DNA of 20,190 nt from CAVQBP01 sp964448105 (GCA_964448105.1 CAYUVK010000093.1:1-20190); one strand, 5' to 3'; positions 1 through 9,639 are shown, counted from the stretch's first letter. The notes: generated by a model not told the origin, from the letters alone. Program-made: numbers and translations.

Positions 1-2719
1 CAAATAATACTGCAAATGGTACGGACCAGCTTTCATATAATGCAGATAAAAATAAAAATACAAATAACAGCGACAATCCGAAAATGGCAAATGTACTGCT
101 GCCGGCGTTTATTTCTTCCCTGGTCAGCCCGGAAAACTCATAACCGTAACCAGCAGGAAGTATCTGTGCAGCAACCTCTCTCAAAGCCTGAATAGCTTCA
201 CCGCTGCTGTATCCGGGAGCAGCACCCCCGTTTATCTCGGTTGCACGGAACATATTATAATGGGAAATTAATGGTGCACTTTCAGTAATTTTATAATTAA
301 TTATTGTACTTAAGGGAATCATTTTTCCGGATGCATTTCTTACATAGTATTTTGAAAGATCCTGTATTGTGGATCGATAATTTGTATCTGCTTGTGCAAC
401 AACATGGAAATCCCTACCGTAAATTGTAAAATCATTTACATAACTGCTGCCGAGCAGTGTTTGAATGGTACTATAGACATCAGCAACAGAAACTCCCAGC
501 TTAGCGCATTTTTCTCTATCTACGTTTAACTGATAAGCCGGAGTACTTGCGGTAAAGAAAGAAAATACATTTGATAATTCCGGGCGCCTGTTTGCTGCAA
601 TAACAAAATTTTGTACAACCTGAGCAAACTGCTGAATATTGTTTGTGCTCTCCTGCTGTTCCAGCTCAAAGCTAAAGCCACCAGTTCTTCCCAAACCGGG
701 AATAGCCGGTGGTGCTATTACAACAACATTTGCACTTTTTATTACCGAAAACTCTCTCCTGAGAGTAGACATTATTGAATTTAATTGAAGTGCTTTGCTT
801 TTGCGTTCATCCCAGGGTTTAAGTTGTGTAAAAATAGTACCGCTGTTTGATTTGCTTGCAAATGTTACAACATTTAATCCATTTATGGCCGCAAAATGAC
901 CTATACCAGGCGTTTTTTCCAAAATTCCCATCATTCTTTTTAGTACATCTATTGACCTGGTTGTAGACGCTGCTTCAGGTAATTCGTATGTAATATATAA
1001 TCTTCCTTCATCTTCACTAGGTATAAATGCAGTGGGTTTATTCATAAACAATACAATCGTACCCGCATAGACCAGGATTAATATTATAAGAAAATATGGT
1101 GCGACTTTTATACTCTTTTTTACACCTTCGGAATATTTTCCAGTCGTTTTTCTGAACCAATTGTCAAATTTGAAAAAGAATTTGTTAAGTCCTTTTGAAG
1201 TCTTATTTAATGTTGTTGGCTTAAGGATTAGTGAGCATAATGCTGGTGTTAAAGACAGCGCTACAAATGCAGAAATTAATACAGAGACTGCAATAGTTAT
1301 GGCAAATTGCTGGTATAATTTCCCGACAATTCCTGGTATGAATCCAACCGGTATAAACACAGAAGCTAATATTAAAGCAATTGCAATTACAGGTCCTGAA
1401 ATATCATTCATTGCAACTTTGGTGGCTTCTTTAGGAGTAAGCTTTTCTTCATCTATATGATGCTGTACCGCTTCTACAACAATTATAGCATCGTCTACTA
1501 CAATTCCTATTGCCAGCACAAATCCAAACATTGTAAGTGTATTAATTGTATACCCAAGCGGAAGGAAAAATGCAAAGGTTCCGATAATAGAAACAGGTAT
1601 GGCTAATATAGGAATTAATGTTGCACGCCAGTTTTGAAGGAATAGAAATACTACTAGTACAACAAGACCCAGCGCTTCCAGCAAAGTGACAACAACTTCA
1701 CTAATAGATTCCCGAACAACAGATACTGCTTCAAATGGAACCCCGTAAGCAACATCTTCAGGGAAAGATTTTTGAATCTCTTTCATTTCATTATAAACCC
1801 CTTGAGCAACTTCCAGGGCATTGCTCCCGGGAGCCTGGAATATCAATAAGAAAGATGACCGTTCTCCATCTATATAAGAATTACTTGCATAATTTGCTTT
1901 GCCAAGCTGAATGTCAGCTACATCTTTTAAATGAACTTCCGAGCCATCATTAGGATTTACACGTATAATTATATTACCAAACTGTTCTACAGAACTTAAC
2001 CTGCTGTTGGTAAATACGGTATATTCAAAAGTCTGGCTGCTATTTTGAGGAGGGGCACCCACAGTACCGGCTGCTATTTGAAGGTTTTGCTGTGTAAGTG
2101 CATTTGTTACATCCGATGCAGTTAATCCAAGCTGTGCTAATTTATTGGGATCTAGCCAGATACGCATACTAAAATCATCTGCCCGGACAAATATATCTCC
2201 AACTCCATTAACACGTAATAAAGCATCTTTAACAAAGATATTTGTATAGTTATCAAGAAAAGAAATATTATGAGTATGGTGAGGTGAATAAATAGCTACA
2301 ATCATCAATATGCTCGAAGTACGCTTTCTGGTTATAACACCTAACCTCTTTACAAGATCCGGGAGCTGAGGAGTTGCTATCCCAACACGGTTTTGTATAT
2401 CCATTGTTGCTACATCAGGATCGGTTCCAGAATTTAGAACCACACTTATTGACGACTGACCGCTGCTCGTGCTGTTGCTGGTTATATATGCCATACCGGG
2501 TGTTCCGTTTACCTGGGTTTCAATTGGAGTTGTAACTGTCTGTTCAACAGTTGTTGCATCAGCACCTGTAAATGCTGCAGATATACTTACAGTAGGCGGT
2601 GTAATATTCGGGTATTGACTAACAGGTAAATTAAATATAGCTAATAAGCCAATTAATACAATTACAATTGAAATTACAATTGCTGTTACAGGTCTTTTAA
2701 TAAAAGTATTTGCAATCAT
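1..2719 (-). CDS. RND efflux pump, inner-membrane transporter (AcrB/MexB family), 3' end cut by window
   Basis: My own translation from the start codon at 2719 gives about 906 uninterrupted codons running off the left edge. It begins MIANTFIKRPV, the usual HAE1-family start with a first membrane helix, followed by the NLPVSQYPNITPP stretch. The GIVVDDAIVVVE motif, carrying the paired aspartates of the proton relay, falls near residues 405-412, as in AcrB. AcrB-type pumps are about 1030-1060 residues, so roughly 130-150 C-terminal residues lie outside the window, including the expected TM10 lysine. The protein uses the proton gradient to drive drugs or other amphiphiles from periplasm and inner membrane into an outer-membrane channel. 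AGGAAAG lies just before the ATG, and the gap to the adaptor stop is 18 bases, so the gene is the third of an operon. Substrate cannot be read from the sequence. Confidence 0.95.
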   Translation of the reverse strand, partial: MIANTFIKRPVTAIVISIVIVLIGLLAIFNLPVSQYPNITPPTVSISAAFTGADATTVEQTVTTPIETQVNGTPGMAYITSNSTSSGQSSISVVLNSGTDPDVATMDIQNRVGIATPQLPDLVKRLGVITRKRTSSILMIVAIYSPHHTHNISFLDNYTNIFVKDALLRVNGVGDIFVRADDFSMRIWLDPNKLAQLGLTASDVTNALTQQNLQIAAGTVGAPPQNSSQTFEYTVFTNSRLSSVEQFGNIIIRVNPNDGSEVHLKDVADIQLGKANYASNSYIDGERSSFLLIFQAPGSNALEVAQGVYNEMKEIQKSFPEDVAYGVPFEAVSVVRESISEVVVTLLEALGLVVLVVFLFLQNWRATLIPILAIPVSIIGTFAFFLPLGYTINTLTMFGFVLAIGIVVDDAIIVVEAVQHHIDEEKLTPKEATKVAMNDISGPVIAIALILASVFIPVGFIPGIVGKLYQQFAITIAVSVLISAFVALSLTPALCSLILKPTTLNKTSKGLNKFFFKFDNWFRKTTGKYSEGVKKSIKVAPYFLIILILVYAGTIVLFMNKPTAFIPSEDEGRLYITYELPEAASTTRSIDVLKRMMGILEKTPGIGHFAAINGLNVVTFASKSNSGTIFTQLKPWDERKSKALQLNSIMSTLRREFSVIKSANVVVIAPPAIPGLGRTGGFSFELEQQESTNNIQQFAQVVQNFVIAANRRPELSNVFSFFTASTPAYQLNVDREKCAKLGVSVADVYSTIQTLLGSSYVNDFTIYGRDFHVVAQADTNYRSTIQDLSKYYVRNASGKMIPLSTIINYKITESAPLISHYNMFRATEINGGAAPGYSSGEAIQALREVAAQILPAGYGYEFSGLTREEINAGSSTFAIFGLSLLFVFLFLSALYESWSVPFAVLF

Positions 2720-2737
2720 TTCTTTCCTGTCCCGGTA

Positions 2738-3838
2738 TTATTCAACTGTTGCTCTTTTAGAAGAAGTATCTTTATTAGAAGAAGCTATAACAATCGGAGA
2801 ATTATCTCTCAATTTTTGAACACCTTCCGTCACAATTTGCTCGCCGGGTTTTAAACCATTAGTTACTATTATCATATCTTTTATCGGGATACCGATATCA
2901 ATTTGACGTTGTGATACTTTATTCCCATTAATTATGAAAACAAAATATTCTCCCATTTGAACAACAACCGCTTTATATGGAATGATAATGCTGCCGGGTG
3001 CGGTAGTATTTAAAACTCTTACATTACATGTAAGCCCCGGTCTTAACGAATAATTTTTATTAGGGAATTCCAACCTGGCTGTTATAGTCCCTGTTTGAGG
3101 ATCGACAGCACGATCTAATAAAATTAAATGTCCCGGGTAAGGATAAATTGATTGATCAGGCATAACAAGAGTAAATAATGAATCCTTAGGATTAAATTTT
3201 TTATGCACTAGCTCGTTAAACTTATTAATTTGTTTTTCATCCACAGAAAAATCTACAGCCATCGGATTATCAGAAGAAATAGTATTCATTAATGTTTGTC
3301 CTGCTGTTACTGCGGAACCTAATTTTACCTGTGAAATTCCAATTGTACCGTCAAACGGTGCATAGATAATTGAATTACGAAGGTTAGTTTCTACAGCTTC
3401 CAGATTACTTTTTGCAGCTTCCAGATCAGCAGATGCGTGCTCTAGTACTTGGGTAGCTATAGCATTGTTCTTAGCAAGCTCTTTATATCGATCATAATCC
3501 TGCTGAGCTTTATCAAGATTTGCTTTTGCAACATCGTATGCTGCTTTATATTGCTGCTGGTCTATTGCATATAATTTCATTCCCTTGTTTACCTGCTGCC
3601 CATCCTTAAAATAAATATCTGTTAAATACCCTGATACTTCAGGCCGCAGTTCAACTTGATTTAATGCAACTACCGTTGCAGGGTATTCGGTATAATATGA
3701 AGCTTTTTCCTGCTTGACGGTATAAGCAACAACCTGCGTCGGTGGAAATTGTGGTTGATTATTTTTATTCCCCCCACACGAAATAAACATGATTGGGATA
3801 AAAATCGTAAAAACTAGAAAAAATAATTTGTTCTTCAT
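2738..3838 (-). CDS. RND efflux periplasmic adaptor (AcrA/MexA, HlyD-like membrane fusion protein), lipoprotein
   Basis: This 366-residue protein has a type II signal peptide with lipobox FISC (Cys21), so it should be anchored by a lipid in the inner membrane and reach across the periplasm. The order is that of the family: a first barrel-sandwich half (about 45-85, VELRPEVSGYLTDIYFKDGQ), an alpha-helical hairpin rich in Ala, Lys and Gln (about 95-155), a second sandwich half (YAPFDGTIGISQVKLGSAV, about 160-180), a beta-barrel, and a membrane-proximal C-terminal part (GLKPGEQIVTEGVQKL). It bridges pump and outer-membrane channel. Its start is 9 bases after the TolC-like stop, and the pump begins 18 bases after its own stop, so the three should be co-transcribed. 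Length is normal and no break is visible. Confidence 0.95.
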   Translation of the reverse strand: MKNKLFFLVFTIFIPIMFISCGGNKNNQPQFPPTQVVAYTVKQEKASYYTEYPATVVALNQVELRPEVSGYLTDIYFKDGQQVNKGMKLYAIDQQQYKAAYDVAKANLDKAQQDYDRYKELAKNNAIATQVLEHASADLEAAKSNLEAVETNLRNSIIYAPFDGTIGISQVKLGSAVTAGQTLMNTISSDNPMAVDFSVDEKQINKFNELVHKKFNPKDSLFTLVMPDQSIYPYPGHLILLDRAVDPQTGTITARLEFPNKNYSLRPGLTCNVRVLNTTAPGSIIIPYKAVVVQMGEYFVFIINGNKVSQRQIDIGIPIKDMIIVTNGLKPGEQIVTEGVQKLRDNSPIVIASSNKDTSSKRATVE

Positions 3839-3847
3839 ATTAATCTC

Positions 3848-5176
3848 TTAATATTTTATTGTGCCCAAAGCTTTTTGAACGTCTAACTTACTACTAAGTA
3901 CCTGGTAAAGAGCATTTATATAGTTTACCTGCGTTGTCCTTAAATCCGTTTCTGCAGTAATTACTTCCAAATAAGATTTTATACCTGATTTATACTGAAG
4001 CTCAATTGTATTATATATCTCTTTTGCCAGATTAAGATTTTCCTTTTGAGTAAGAAAATTATTTAAATTACTTTTATAATTGGCTAATGCCTGTACATAT
4101 TCTGTGTTTATAGAATTTTCCAATGATTCAAAGTCATAATCATACTGTTCTAGCTCTAGTTTTGCCTGTTCAATTTCCTGGAATCGTTTACCTCCCTGGA
4201 AAATAGGGAAAGATAATTGTAACCCGATATATGCACTAGGATAATTTTGATTATAAAGTTTTGAAAGTTCATCATTTAGAAAGTTAAAATTATAATCGCC
4301 GAATGCGGATAGAGATGGAATAAAGCTCCATTGATAATAATGAAGATCTGCTTCCTGCAAACGCTTTTCAGTTTCAAGCAATTGGTATTCAATTCTGTTT
4401 TTAGAATCAATAGTACCGGTTGTGTCGATAAAAATATCCGATTCCATCTTAGTTGTGTCATAGTTCAGTTTCAATTCACTGCTTGCTGGATAACCCATTT
4501 GTTCCTTTAAATTTGCATAGCTGGCTTTAAGCATCTCTTCATCCTGCTTTTGTTCTGCTTTTGCATTATTTAAAGCAACAGTAGCTCTCATATAATCGGT
4601 TTTATCTACAACACCGCTTTTATACTGATTATAGGTGTCTTTTTCACTTTGTGTCAGCCTGGTTATATCCTCATTTATCAGATCAATCTGATTTTGTGCA
4701 AGCAATGCTGCATAAAATGCTTTGCTCACATTTACAACAACATTTATTTTATTTTCTGTTGTAGATTCTTCCACCTGCTTGCGTACATCACCGGCAGTTG
4801 TGCTGGCTAAAAGAACATCTCTGTCAAAAATGGTCTGGGTTAAAGAAAATTGTGCGCTTGAAGTATTTGTTACTCCAAAATGAACTGCGTTGCCCTGGAA
4901 TACCGATGTTTGAAGTTTATAATTATGCTGAAAATTAAAATTAAAATTTAATTGTGGGAACCAATCTGCAAGCTTACTTTTAATTTCCTGGTTGGTTATG
5001 CTTTCATCAATTAGTGACTGCTTAATTGAAGGTTGATTTTCAAGAGCAAATTGAATACAATCTTGAAGAGTTGCATTATGAAGCAAAGAATCGGGGGAAT
5101 TTTTTATTTGTGAAAAGATAGAAGGAGCTAAAAATAAAATAATTACCTGGATAAAGAATATTATTTTATAGAACAT
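3848..5176 (-). CDS. Outer-membrane efflux channel (TolC/OEP family)
   Basis: This 442-residue protein starts with a Sec signal peptide (hydrophobic core about residues 4-20, likely cut near SIFSQ). It shows the internally duplicated OEP layout: two long helical segments rich in Gln, Asn, Ala and Leu. The first contains TLQDCIQFALENQPSIKQS and an AFYAALLAQNQIDLINE-type helix. The second contains GLQLSFPIFQGGKRFQEIEQAKLELEQ and ends near LEVITAETDLRTTQVNYINALYQVLSSKLDVQKALG. Trimers of such proteins form a beta-barrel plus a periplasmic tunnel. It is the first gene of the efflux operon and is divergent from the AMP-ligase gene. GGAAA lies upstream of the ATG. Length is normal for the family (about 420-500). 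Confidence 0.95.
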   Translation of the reverse strand: MFYKIIFFIQVIILFLAPSIFSQIKNSPDSLLHNATLQDCIQFALENQPSIKQSLIDESITNQEIKSKLADWFPQLNFNFNFQHNYKLQTSVFQGNAVHFGVTNTSSAQFSLTQTIFDRDVLLASTTAGDVRKQVEESTTENKINVVVNVSKAFYAALLAQNQIDLINEDITRLTQSEKDTYNQYKSGVVDKTDYMRATVALNNAKAEQKQDEEMLKASYANLKEQMGYPASSELKLNYDTTKMESDIFIDTTGTIDSKNRIEYQLLETEKRLQEADLHYYQWSFIPSLSAFGDYNFNFLNDELSKLYNQNYPSAYIGLQLSFPIFQGGKRFQEIEQAKLELEQYDYDFESLENSINTEYVQALANYKSNLNNFLTQKENLNLAKEIYNTIELQYKSGIKSYLEVITAETDLRTTQVNYINALYQVLSSKLDVQKALGTIKY

Positions 5177-5434
5177 TAAATTATTTCCATATCTTTTACA
5201 AATATTATTTAGTATACAAAACTATTAATATTCTACTTCAACAAGTTTGATATAAATCATCTCAAGTAAATATTTTTTTTGTTTTTAACCCATAAATGAT
5301 TTTCATTTTTGTAAAATCATTTCAAATCGAAAATTATATTAATACTGATTTTAAAAATTCCTGTTATATAATTATTTATTAACTCTATAAAATGCATCCT
5401 TTCTTTTTTGTATTTTTGTAGGGGAGATTTAAAC
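5177..5434. promoter_or_regulatory. Divergent intergenic region between efflux operon and AMP-ligase gene
   Basis: Very AT-rich, non-coding in the frames I read. It must hold the promoters for both the efflux operon (minus) and the large ligase gene (plus). A perfect 10-bp inverted repeat sits at 5294-5322 and is listed separately. TAGGGGAG at about 5419-5426 is a strong ribosome binding site for the ATG at 5435. Confidence 0.6.
5294..5322. promoter_or_regulatory. Perfect 10-bp inverted repeat, candidate operator
   Basis: AAATGATTTT (5294-5303) and AAAATCATTT (5313-5322) are exact reverse complements separated by 9 bases. It lies between divergent genes, about 118 bases before the efflux operon start and 112 before the ligase start. 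Neither gene ends here, so a terminator role is unlikely. A dimeric repressor site is the natural reading, but the AT richness means chance is possible. No regulator gene is adjacent in the window. Confidence 0.4.
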
Positions 5435-6751
5435 ATGAAAAAGAATATAGAAAACGAGTTTGAAAATAAGCTTGATGAGCTGAATAGTGCATTAATAAAC
5501 CGATCCGAAAAATTTAATTCAAGTGAATTATTAATTACTGCCGAAGATCTGCTTGAAGGTAATTCCAGCTTTATATCTAAAAACATTTGGTATAAATATC
5601 TTAATCTTACAAGGTATCCTCTTTTTCTAACCAATTTAAATAATAGGGAGGAACGTTATAGATGGGCTGAAAGTACTTTCAAAGCAATCCGGGCATCGGA
5701 CTATTCTTTACTTGAAATGCTGAATCAGCGGACCGGTGAATTTTCTGAAAAGCCGTTATTCTCAACATTTGAAGGTAATGTACGCAACAATTACAGTTAT
5801 AAATTAGTTAAAGATAAAATTGCAAAAATTGCGGCTTCAATATATAAATATGCAGGGCAAAAACCTGCAGTTGCCCTATATCTAGATAATTGTATTGAAG
5901 GCGCATTATGTGATATTGCCTGTCTTTCTTATGATATATTTATTTCTCCTTTACACATTCATTTTGGATTGGACAATCTCCATTACATTTTCAATCTATT
6001 AAAATTTAACCTGGTAATTACAGATACACTGCAAAGGATAGAATTATTAAAAACCTTACGCCAAAAAATTAATTATAATTTTACAATTTTAAGTGTTTGC
6101 AGTTTAGGCGAACATCAAGACTCAAATAATGATATTTGTAATTTTGAAAATTTCTTTTCAAGAGTAGATAAAAATGAAGTTAATGGTATTTTAGAAAGCA
6201 GGGACTGCTTTGGTCTTGATGATATTTCCACCGTTATGTTTACTTCCGGTAGTACCGGTGTTCCCAAAGGTGTTGCTTTCAATAATTTTAATTTACTTAC
6301 AAAAAGATTTGCCAGGGGAGCAGTATTCCCGCAAGTAGGAAGGAACGAGGTTCTGCTTAGTTATCTTCCGCTTTTCCATACTTTCGGAAGATACTTTGAA
6401 ATGATGGGAATGATTTATTGGGGCGGTAATTATGTATTTGCCGGGAAAAGTGATTTCGATTCTTTAATTCAATTAATGCAAAAAGTAAGTCCTACAGGTC
6501 TCGTTAGTATACCGTTAAGATGGAAGGAAATTTATGAGAAAGTAATTGAAAGGACGGAGAATACCGTTGAAAAAGTAGATAAACAAAATTTACTGACTAA
6601 GATTACAGGGGGTAATTTAAGGTGGGGTATTTCTGCTGCCGGTTATAGAAAGCATTTCTTGTTGGCGATAGGAAACCGTATAACTCACTCCTTATTGTCC
6701 CTGATTTTAATGAGCCTTTCATACAGAAAGCAGAATCGCAAAAGAAGTTAA
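5435..6751 (+). CDS. AMP-dependent acyl-CoA synthetase, N-terminal part of a broken fusion gene
   Basis: ATG at 5435 is chosen over the upstream TTG at 5408 because AGGGGAG lies a normal distance before it. The frame gives 438 codons, of which about 404 look authentic. The first 80 or so residues are a charged extension. The adenylation domain follows, with the ATP-binding P-loop TSGSTGVPKG at residues 270-279, LSYLPLFHTFGRYFE near 309-323 and LRWGISAAGY at 395-404. Long-chain acyl-CoA synthetases continue from SAAGY into the GMTE motif, the TGD aspartate and the hinge. None of these is present. After 6646 the frame gives a nonsense tail of about 34 residues to a stop at 6751. The next family block appears at once in another frame (see the 6649 entry). 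Adenylation activity is therefore almost surely lost unless the break is an assembly artefact. Confidence 0.85.
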   Translation: MKKNIENEFENKLDELNSALINRSEKFNSSELLITAEDLLEGNSSFISKNIWYKYLNLTRYPLFLTNLNNREERYRWAESTFKAIRASDYSLLEMLNQRTGEFSEKPLFSTFEGNVRNNYSYKLVKDKIAKIAASIYKYAGQKPAVALYLDNCIEGALCDIACLSYDIFISPLHIHFGLDNLHYIFNLLKFNLVITDTLQRIELLKTLRQKINYNFTILSVCSLGEHQDSNNDICNFENFFSRVDKNEVNGILESRDCFGLDDISTVMFTSGSTGVPKGVAFNNFNLLTKRFARGAVFPQVGRNEVLLSYLPLFHTFGRYFEMMGMIYWGGNYVFAGKSDFDSLIQLMQKVSPTGLVSIPLRWKEIYEKVIERTENTVEKVDKQNLLTKITGGNLRWGISAAGYRKHFLLAIGNRITHSLLSLILMSLSYRKQNRKRS

Positions 6752-9639
6752 AAAGTTATTTCGGCACACTTGTTTCCGAAGTTAACAGGACTCTTAATCC
6801 TTTTGAAAGAATAGTAAAATTTATTATCATCGATAGAAACTTTGATGAACATAAAGGAGAATTAACTTCCAAAGGAACATTTAAAAGAAAAGTTATTGAA
6901 TCTAATTTTAAAAATATAATTGATGAACTATATGCAAAATTAAACATAGAGTTTGATTGCTTTGATATAAAAATATTGCTTCCAATATGGGCTCTTAAAG
7001 ATATTGGCATTACTGAAAACGATATTAGCTGCTCTCCGAATTATATAAAAAATAAAGAGAACGGTACAAGGTTAACCATTAAAAAAACAGATCATCCAAA
7101 CAGGATTAAAATAGGTAATTTTGAGTACGTAATTAGGAAGAACGAAATTGACCTTGCAGTATTTATTCTGCAGCCTATACTCTGGATTGGGAATAAAGAA
7201 TTAATAGAATTTTTTATCTGCAAAGAAGAATGGGAAGTAGATTTTCAGGGTGTTTCTTCGCAAATTTTTGTGCATTATCATGAACAGAAAAATTTACCTA
7301 TTGATAGATTGAAGAATACGGATAAATTCACTCCCAAAATAAAGGAAATAAATTCTCTTATTATTTGCTTACTCTACGGGAGTGAAAAAGAAATTTTCAA
7401 TTCTTTAAATGAAATTGAAAAACTTCTCACTAGGGGAGAGCATAAAACGATTAACCTGATAAACAGGAGATTGGAAGCACTTGCTACTCATCCAAAATTC
7501 AGCGTAAGAAGCAGGGCTTATAAAATTCTTCTTTTTACAAAACCCGACATTGATTACAACCGGTACCTGCCGGCATTTATCGATTCCGGTTTACCTTTCC
7601 TAAATAAGAAAGTGATAGAAAATATATTTCAAGACAATATTGAAGGCTTTAATCTAAATGCATTTAGAAAGCGTTTGATAGCTTACCGGAAAGGTTTGAG
7701 CTGGCCTGCTAACCAAAATACAAGGGAGCAATTTAAAAGAATATTTGAACTGCTTATATATTTTGTTCATAAAAATCCATTGTCTTATAGTTCGGTAAGA
7801 GAAGAACTAATTATATGGATACTTCATAAAGAAGACCCGGTCCTTTCACGATATGTGATCGAATTGTTTAGAAAATTGGCCAGGTGGTTCGAAGCAAGGT
7901 TTAAATTAAACCAATATGAAAACTCTATATCTAATTGGATAGAAAAAGTTATTTATCAGGATACGATACCTGGCAGTGAAAAGGGAAGAATTGAAAAAAT
8001 ATTTTACCGTTCAACTTTTCTAAAAGAAGCTTTTATGCTGATATTTAATCAGCATAATTTTGATCTAAGGGAAGTAAACCGGCACGGGATTTTTATTTCT
8101 ACTATCTCTTCATCGGCAGGAAGATACCTGTACAGGGTTAGTGTGAACACTAGAAACTATAAACATTATAACCTGGTAATCCTGATTAAACCCGATATTA
8201 CAAGGAAGGAAGTTCTTGAGACAATTTATTTAATGGTAAAAATCTCCAGCACTGCCGATGGAGCATCCGTGCTTCCCAAACTGGGCAATTTCCGCTCGAA
8301 GCTTGGTGTAATTTCTTTCGAGTATGTGAATGATCTGTCTGTATGGGAAAGAATAAGGATGTTAAGTTCAACCCATTCTTTAATAGGGAAAAAGAATTAT
8401 GAATTTGAATTGAAATTATTATTTATCAGAGGAATGGCAGCTTATTTCAGGGTCTTAAAAAACAGTGATTATGAAATTGTGCCGGGAAATTTTTCCCCGT
8501 CAAATGCAGTAGTTCCCGAATCGCATTTCAAAAAGGGTTCTTTGATTATATCAATTGCAGGCTGGGGTCCGTTGAAAAATCTGGATGAGTACTTCATCCG
8601 CTTGTATAATAATTTTTATCTTCAAACTTACGCACATTACCCTGTATTACGAGATTCAATAAAAATAAGCTGGATGTTTGATGCCTGCCTGGAAGCATTG
8701 GGAAAAGATGAAGGCTTTATTTTTCTTATAAATATTTATCAAAATTTTTCCGGGAAAAAATCCGGCGAAATTGAAAAACAAATTGCAAATGAGCTTCATA
8801 ATTATATTAAAGAGACTAGCGATGTACCATACATAGATTCTTATATCTTAAGTGCAATTAAAAATTATACTGATTGGATTGAAGAAAACCCTGTGTCTAC
8901 AAAAGAAGCTAAAGAAAATTTTGTGAACAATTTATATTCGCTTTACCGCATTGATAAGTACCCTGAAGTGTATAAATATATCTTTTATAATAGAACCTTC
9001 TTTTCATCTTCTTCAAGAGAAGTCTGGCTGCTTTTCTCAAAATTGATTAACTCGCTATTTAAATATCCCGACGAACCTGCAGGGAATAGAATTGAACTCG
9101 CAGAACTTCAGGAAGCTGTGAAATATGAGATTGATAAACGAGTTTTAAATAATTTGATTTTCCCTTCAATCAATCAAAATTTCGAACTGATCTCTGAAGA
9201 TGAATCGGAAGTTAAAGAAGTTCTGTTAAAAACAAAAGTTACAGATTCTTTCGGATTGGATTATACAATAAGGAAGCCTGTTTCAGCTTTTGAAATTGCA
9301 AGCCTTCATAAAATTTTTATACTTGATAATTATCCCGTAAAAATTGATCCGGACCTGCAATATTTAATTATTATAGATAACGAAGATGGAGAAACAATTA
9401 CAGGCGGTCTTTGTTATAAAATTCAATATATGAAAGTAGCGCAGCTTGAAGGGATTGACATCGCGAAACCATACAGGAATAGGGAACTCGGCAGGAAATT
9501 AATTGAAGATTTTTGCAGCAGGCTTGATTCGGATGGAATAAAAACTCTCACAACATATTTCTATTTGAATTCATTCTTTGAAAAATTCGGTTTTAAAATG
9601 GATAGCCGCTGGGGTGGTTTGGTAAAGATGATTGGATAG
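6649..9639 (+). CDS. C-terminal part of the ligase fusion: AMP-ligase end, helical region, kinase-like block, GNAT acetyltransferase
   Basis: The frame opens after a TAG at 6646 and runs 996 codons. The only obvious late start is a TTG at 6976, but family similarity begins at 6652. AFLVGDRKPYNSLLIVPDF and, further on, SEVNRTLNPFERI, GELTSKGTFKRKVIE and IIDELY are the classic acyl-CoA synthetase C-terminus (about 6652-6940). Next comes a region without clear family (about 7050-7400), then a HEAT-like helical stretch (about 7430-7650). A block at about 8080-8580 resembles a degenerate kinase: YRVSVNTRNYKHYNLVILIK, later VPGNFSPSNAVV where active kinases have HGDxxxxN. The last 150 or so residues form a GNAT domain, with YTIRKPVSAFEI, an acetyl-CoA-binding-type strand IDIAKPYRNRELGRKLIEDF and a FFEKFGFKMD end. 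Ligase and acetyltransferase in one chain suggest linked acyl-CoA formation and acyl transfer, but the substrate is unknown. Confidence 0.75.
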   Translation, partial: KAFLVGDRKPYNSLLIVPDFNEPFIQKAESQKKLKSYFGTLVSEVNRTLNPFERIVKFIIIDRNFDEHKGELTSKGTFKRKVIESNFKNIIDELYAKLNIEFDCFDIKILLPIWALKDIGITENDISCSPNYIKNKENGTRLTIKKTDHPNRIKIGNFEYVIRKNEIDLAVFILQPILWIGNKELIEFFICKEEWEVDFQGVSSQIFVHYHEQKNLPIDRLKNTDKFTPKIKEINSLIICLLYGSEKEIFNSLNEIEKLLTRGEHKTINLINRRLEALATHPKFSVRSRAYKILLFTKPDIDYNRYLPAFIDSGLPFLNKKVIENIFQDNIEGFNLNAFRKRLIAYRKGLSWPANQNTREQFKRIFELLIYFVHKNPLSYSSVREELIIWILHKEDPVLSRYVIELFRKLARWFEARFKLNQYENSISNWIEKVIYQDTIPGSEKGRIEKIFYRSTFLKEAFMLIFNQHNFDLREVNRHGIFISTISSSAGRYLYRVSVNTRNYKHYNLVILIKPDITRKEVLETIYLMVKISSTADGASVLPKLGNFRSKLGVISFEYVNDLSVWERIRMLSSTHSLIGKKNYEFELKLLFIRGMAAYFRVLKNSDYEIVPGNFSPSNAVVPESHFKKGSLIISIAGWGPLKNLDEYFIRLYNNFYLQTYAHYPVLRDSIKISWMFDACLEALGKDEGFIFLINIYQNFSGKKSGEIEKQIANELHNYIKETSDVPYIDSYILSAIKNYTDWIEENPVSTKEAKENFVNNLYSLYRIDKYPEVYKYIFYNRTFFSSSSREVWLLFSKLINSLFKYPDEPAGNRIELAELQEAVKYEIDKRVLNNLIFPSINQNFELISEDESEVKEVLLKTKVTDSFGLDYTIRKPVSAFEIASLHKIFILDNYPVKIDPDLQYLIIIDNEDGETITGGLCYKIQYMKVAQLEGIDIAKPYRNRELGRKLIEDFCSRLDSDGIKTLTTYFYLNSFFEKFGFKMDSRWGGLVKMIG

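Noticed and set aside
1161..1953. Plus-strand ORFs of 99 and 72 codons
   Set aside because: They are antisense to the RND pump gene, whose frame on the minus strand is intact and carries family motifs.
5411..5418. TATTTTTG, matching the TAnnTTTG -7 box of Bacteroidota promoters
   Set aside because: It lies only 16 bases before the start codon and touches the ribosome binding site, leaving too little leader to be the promoter.
5317..5634. 105-codon minus-strand ORF
   Set aside because: Antisense to the start of the ligase gene, which has a strong RBS and a recognisable domain.
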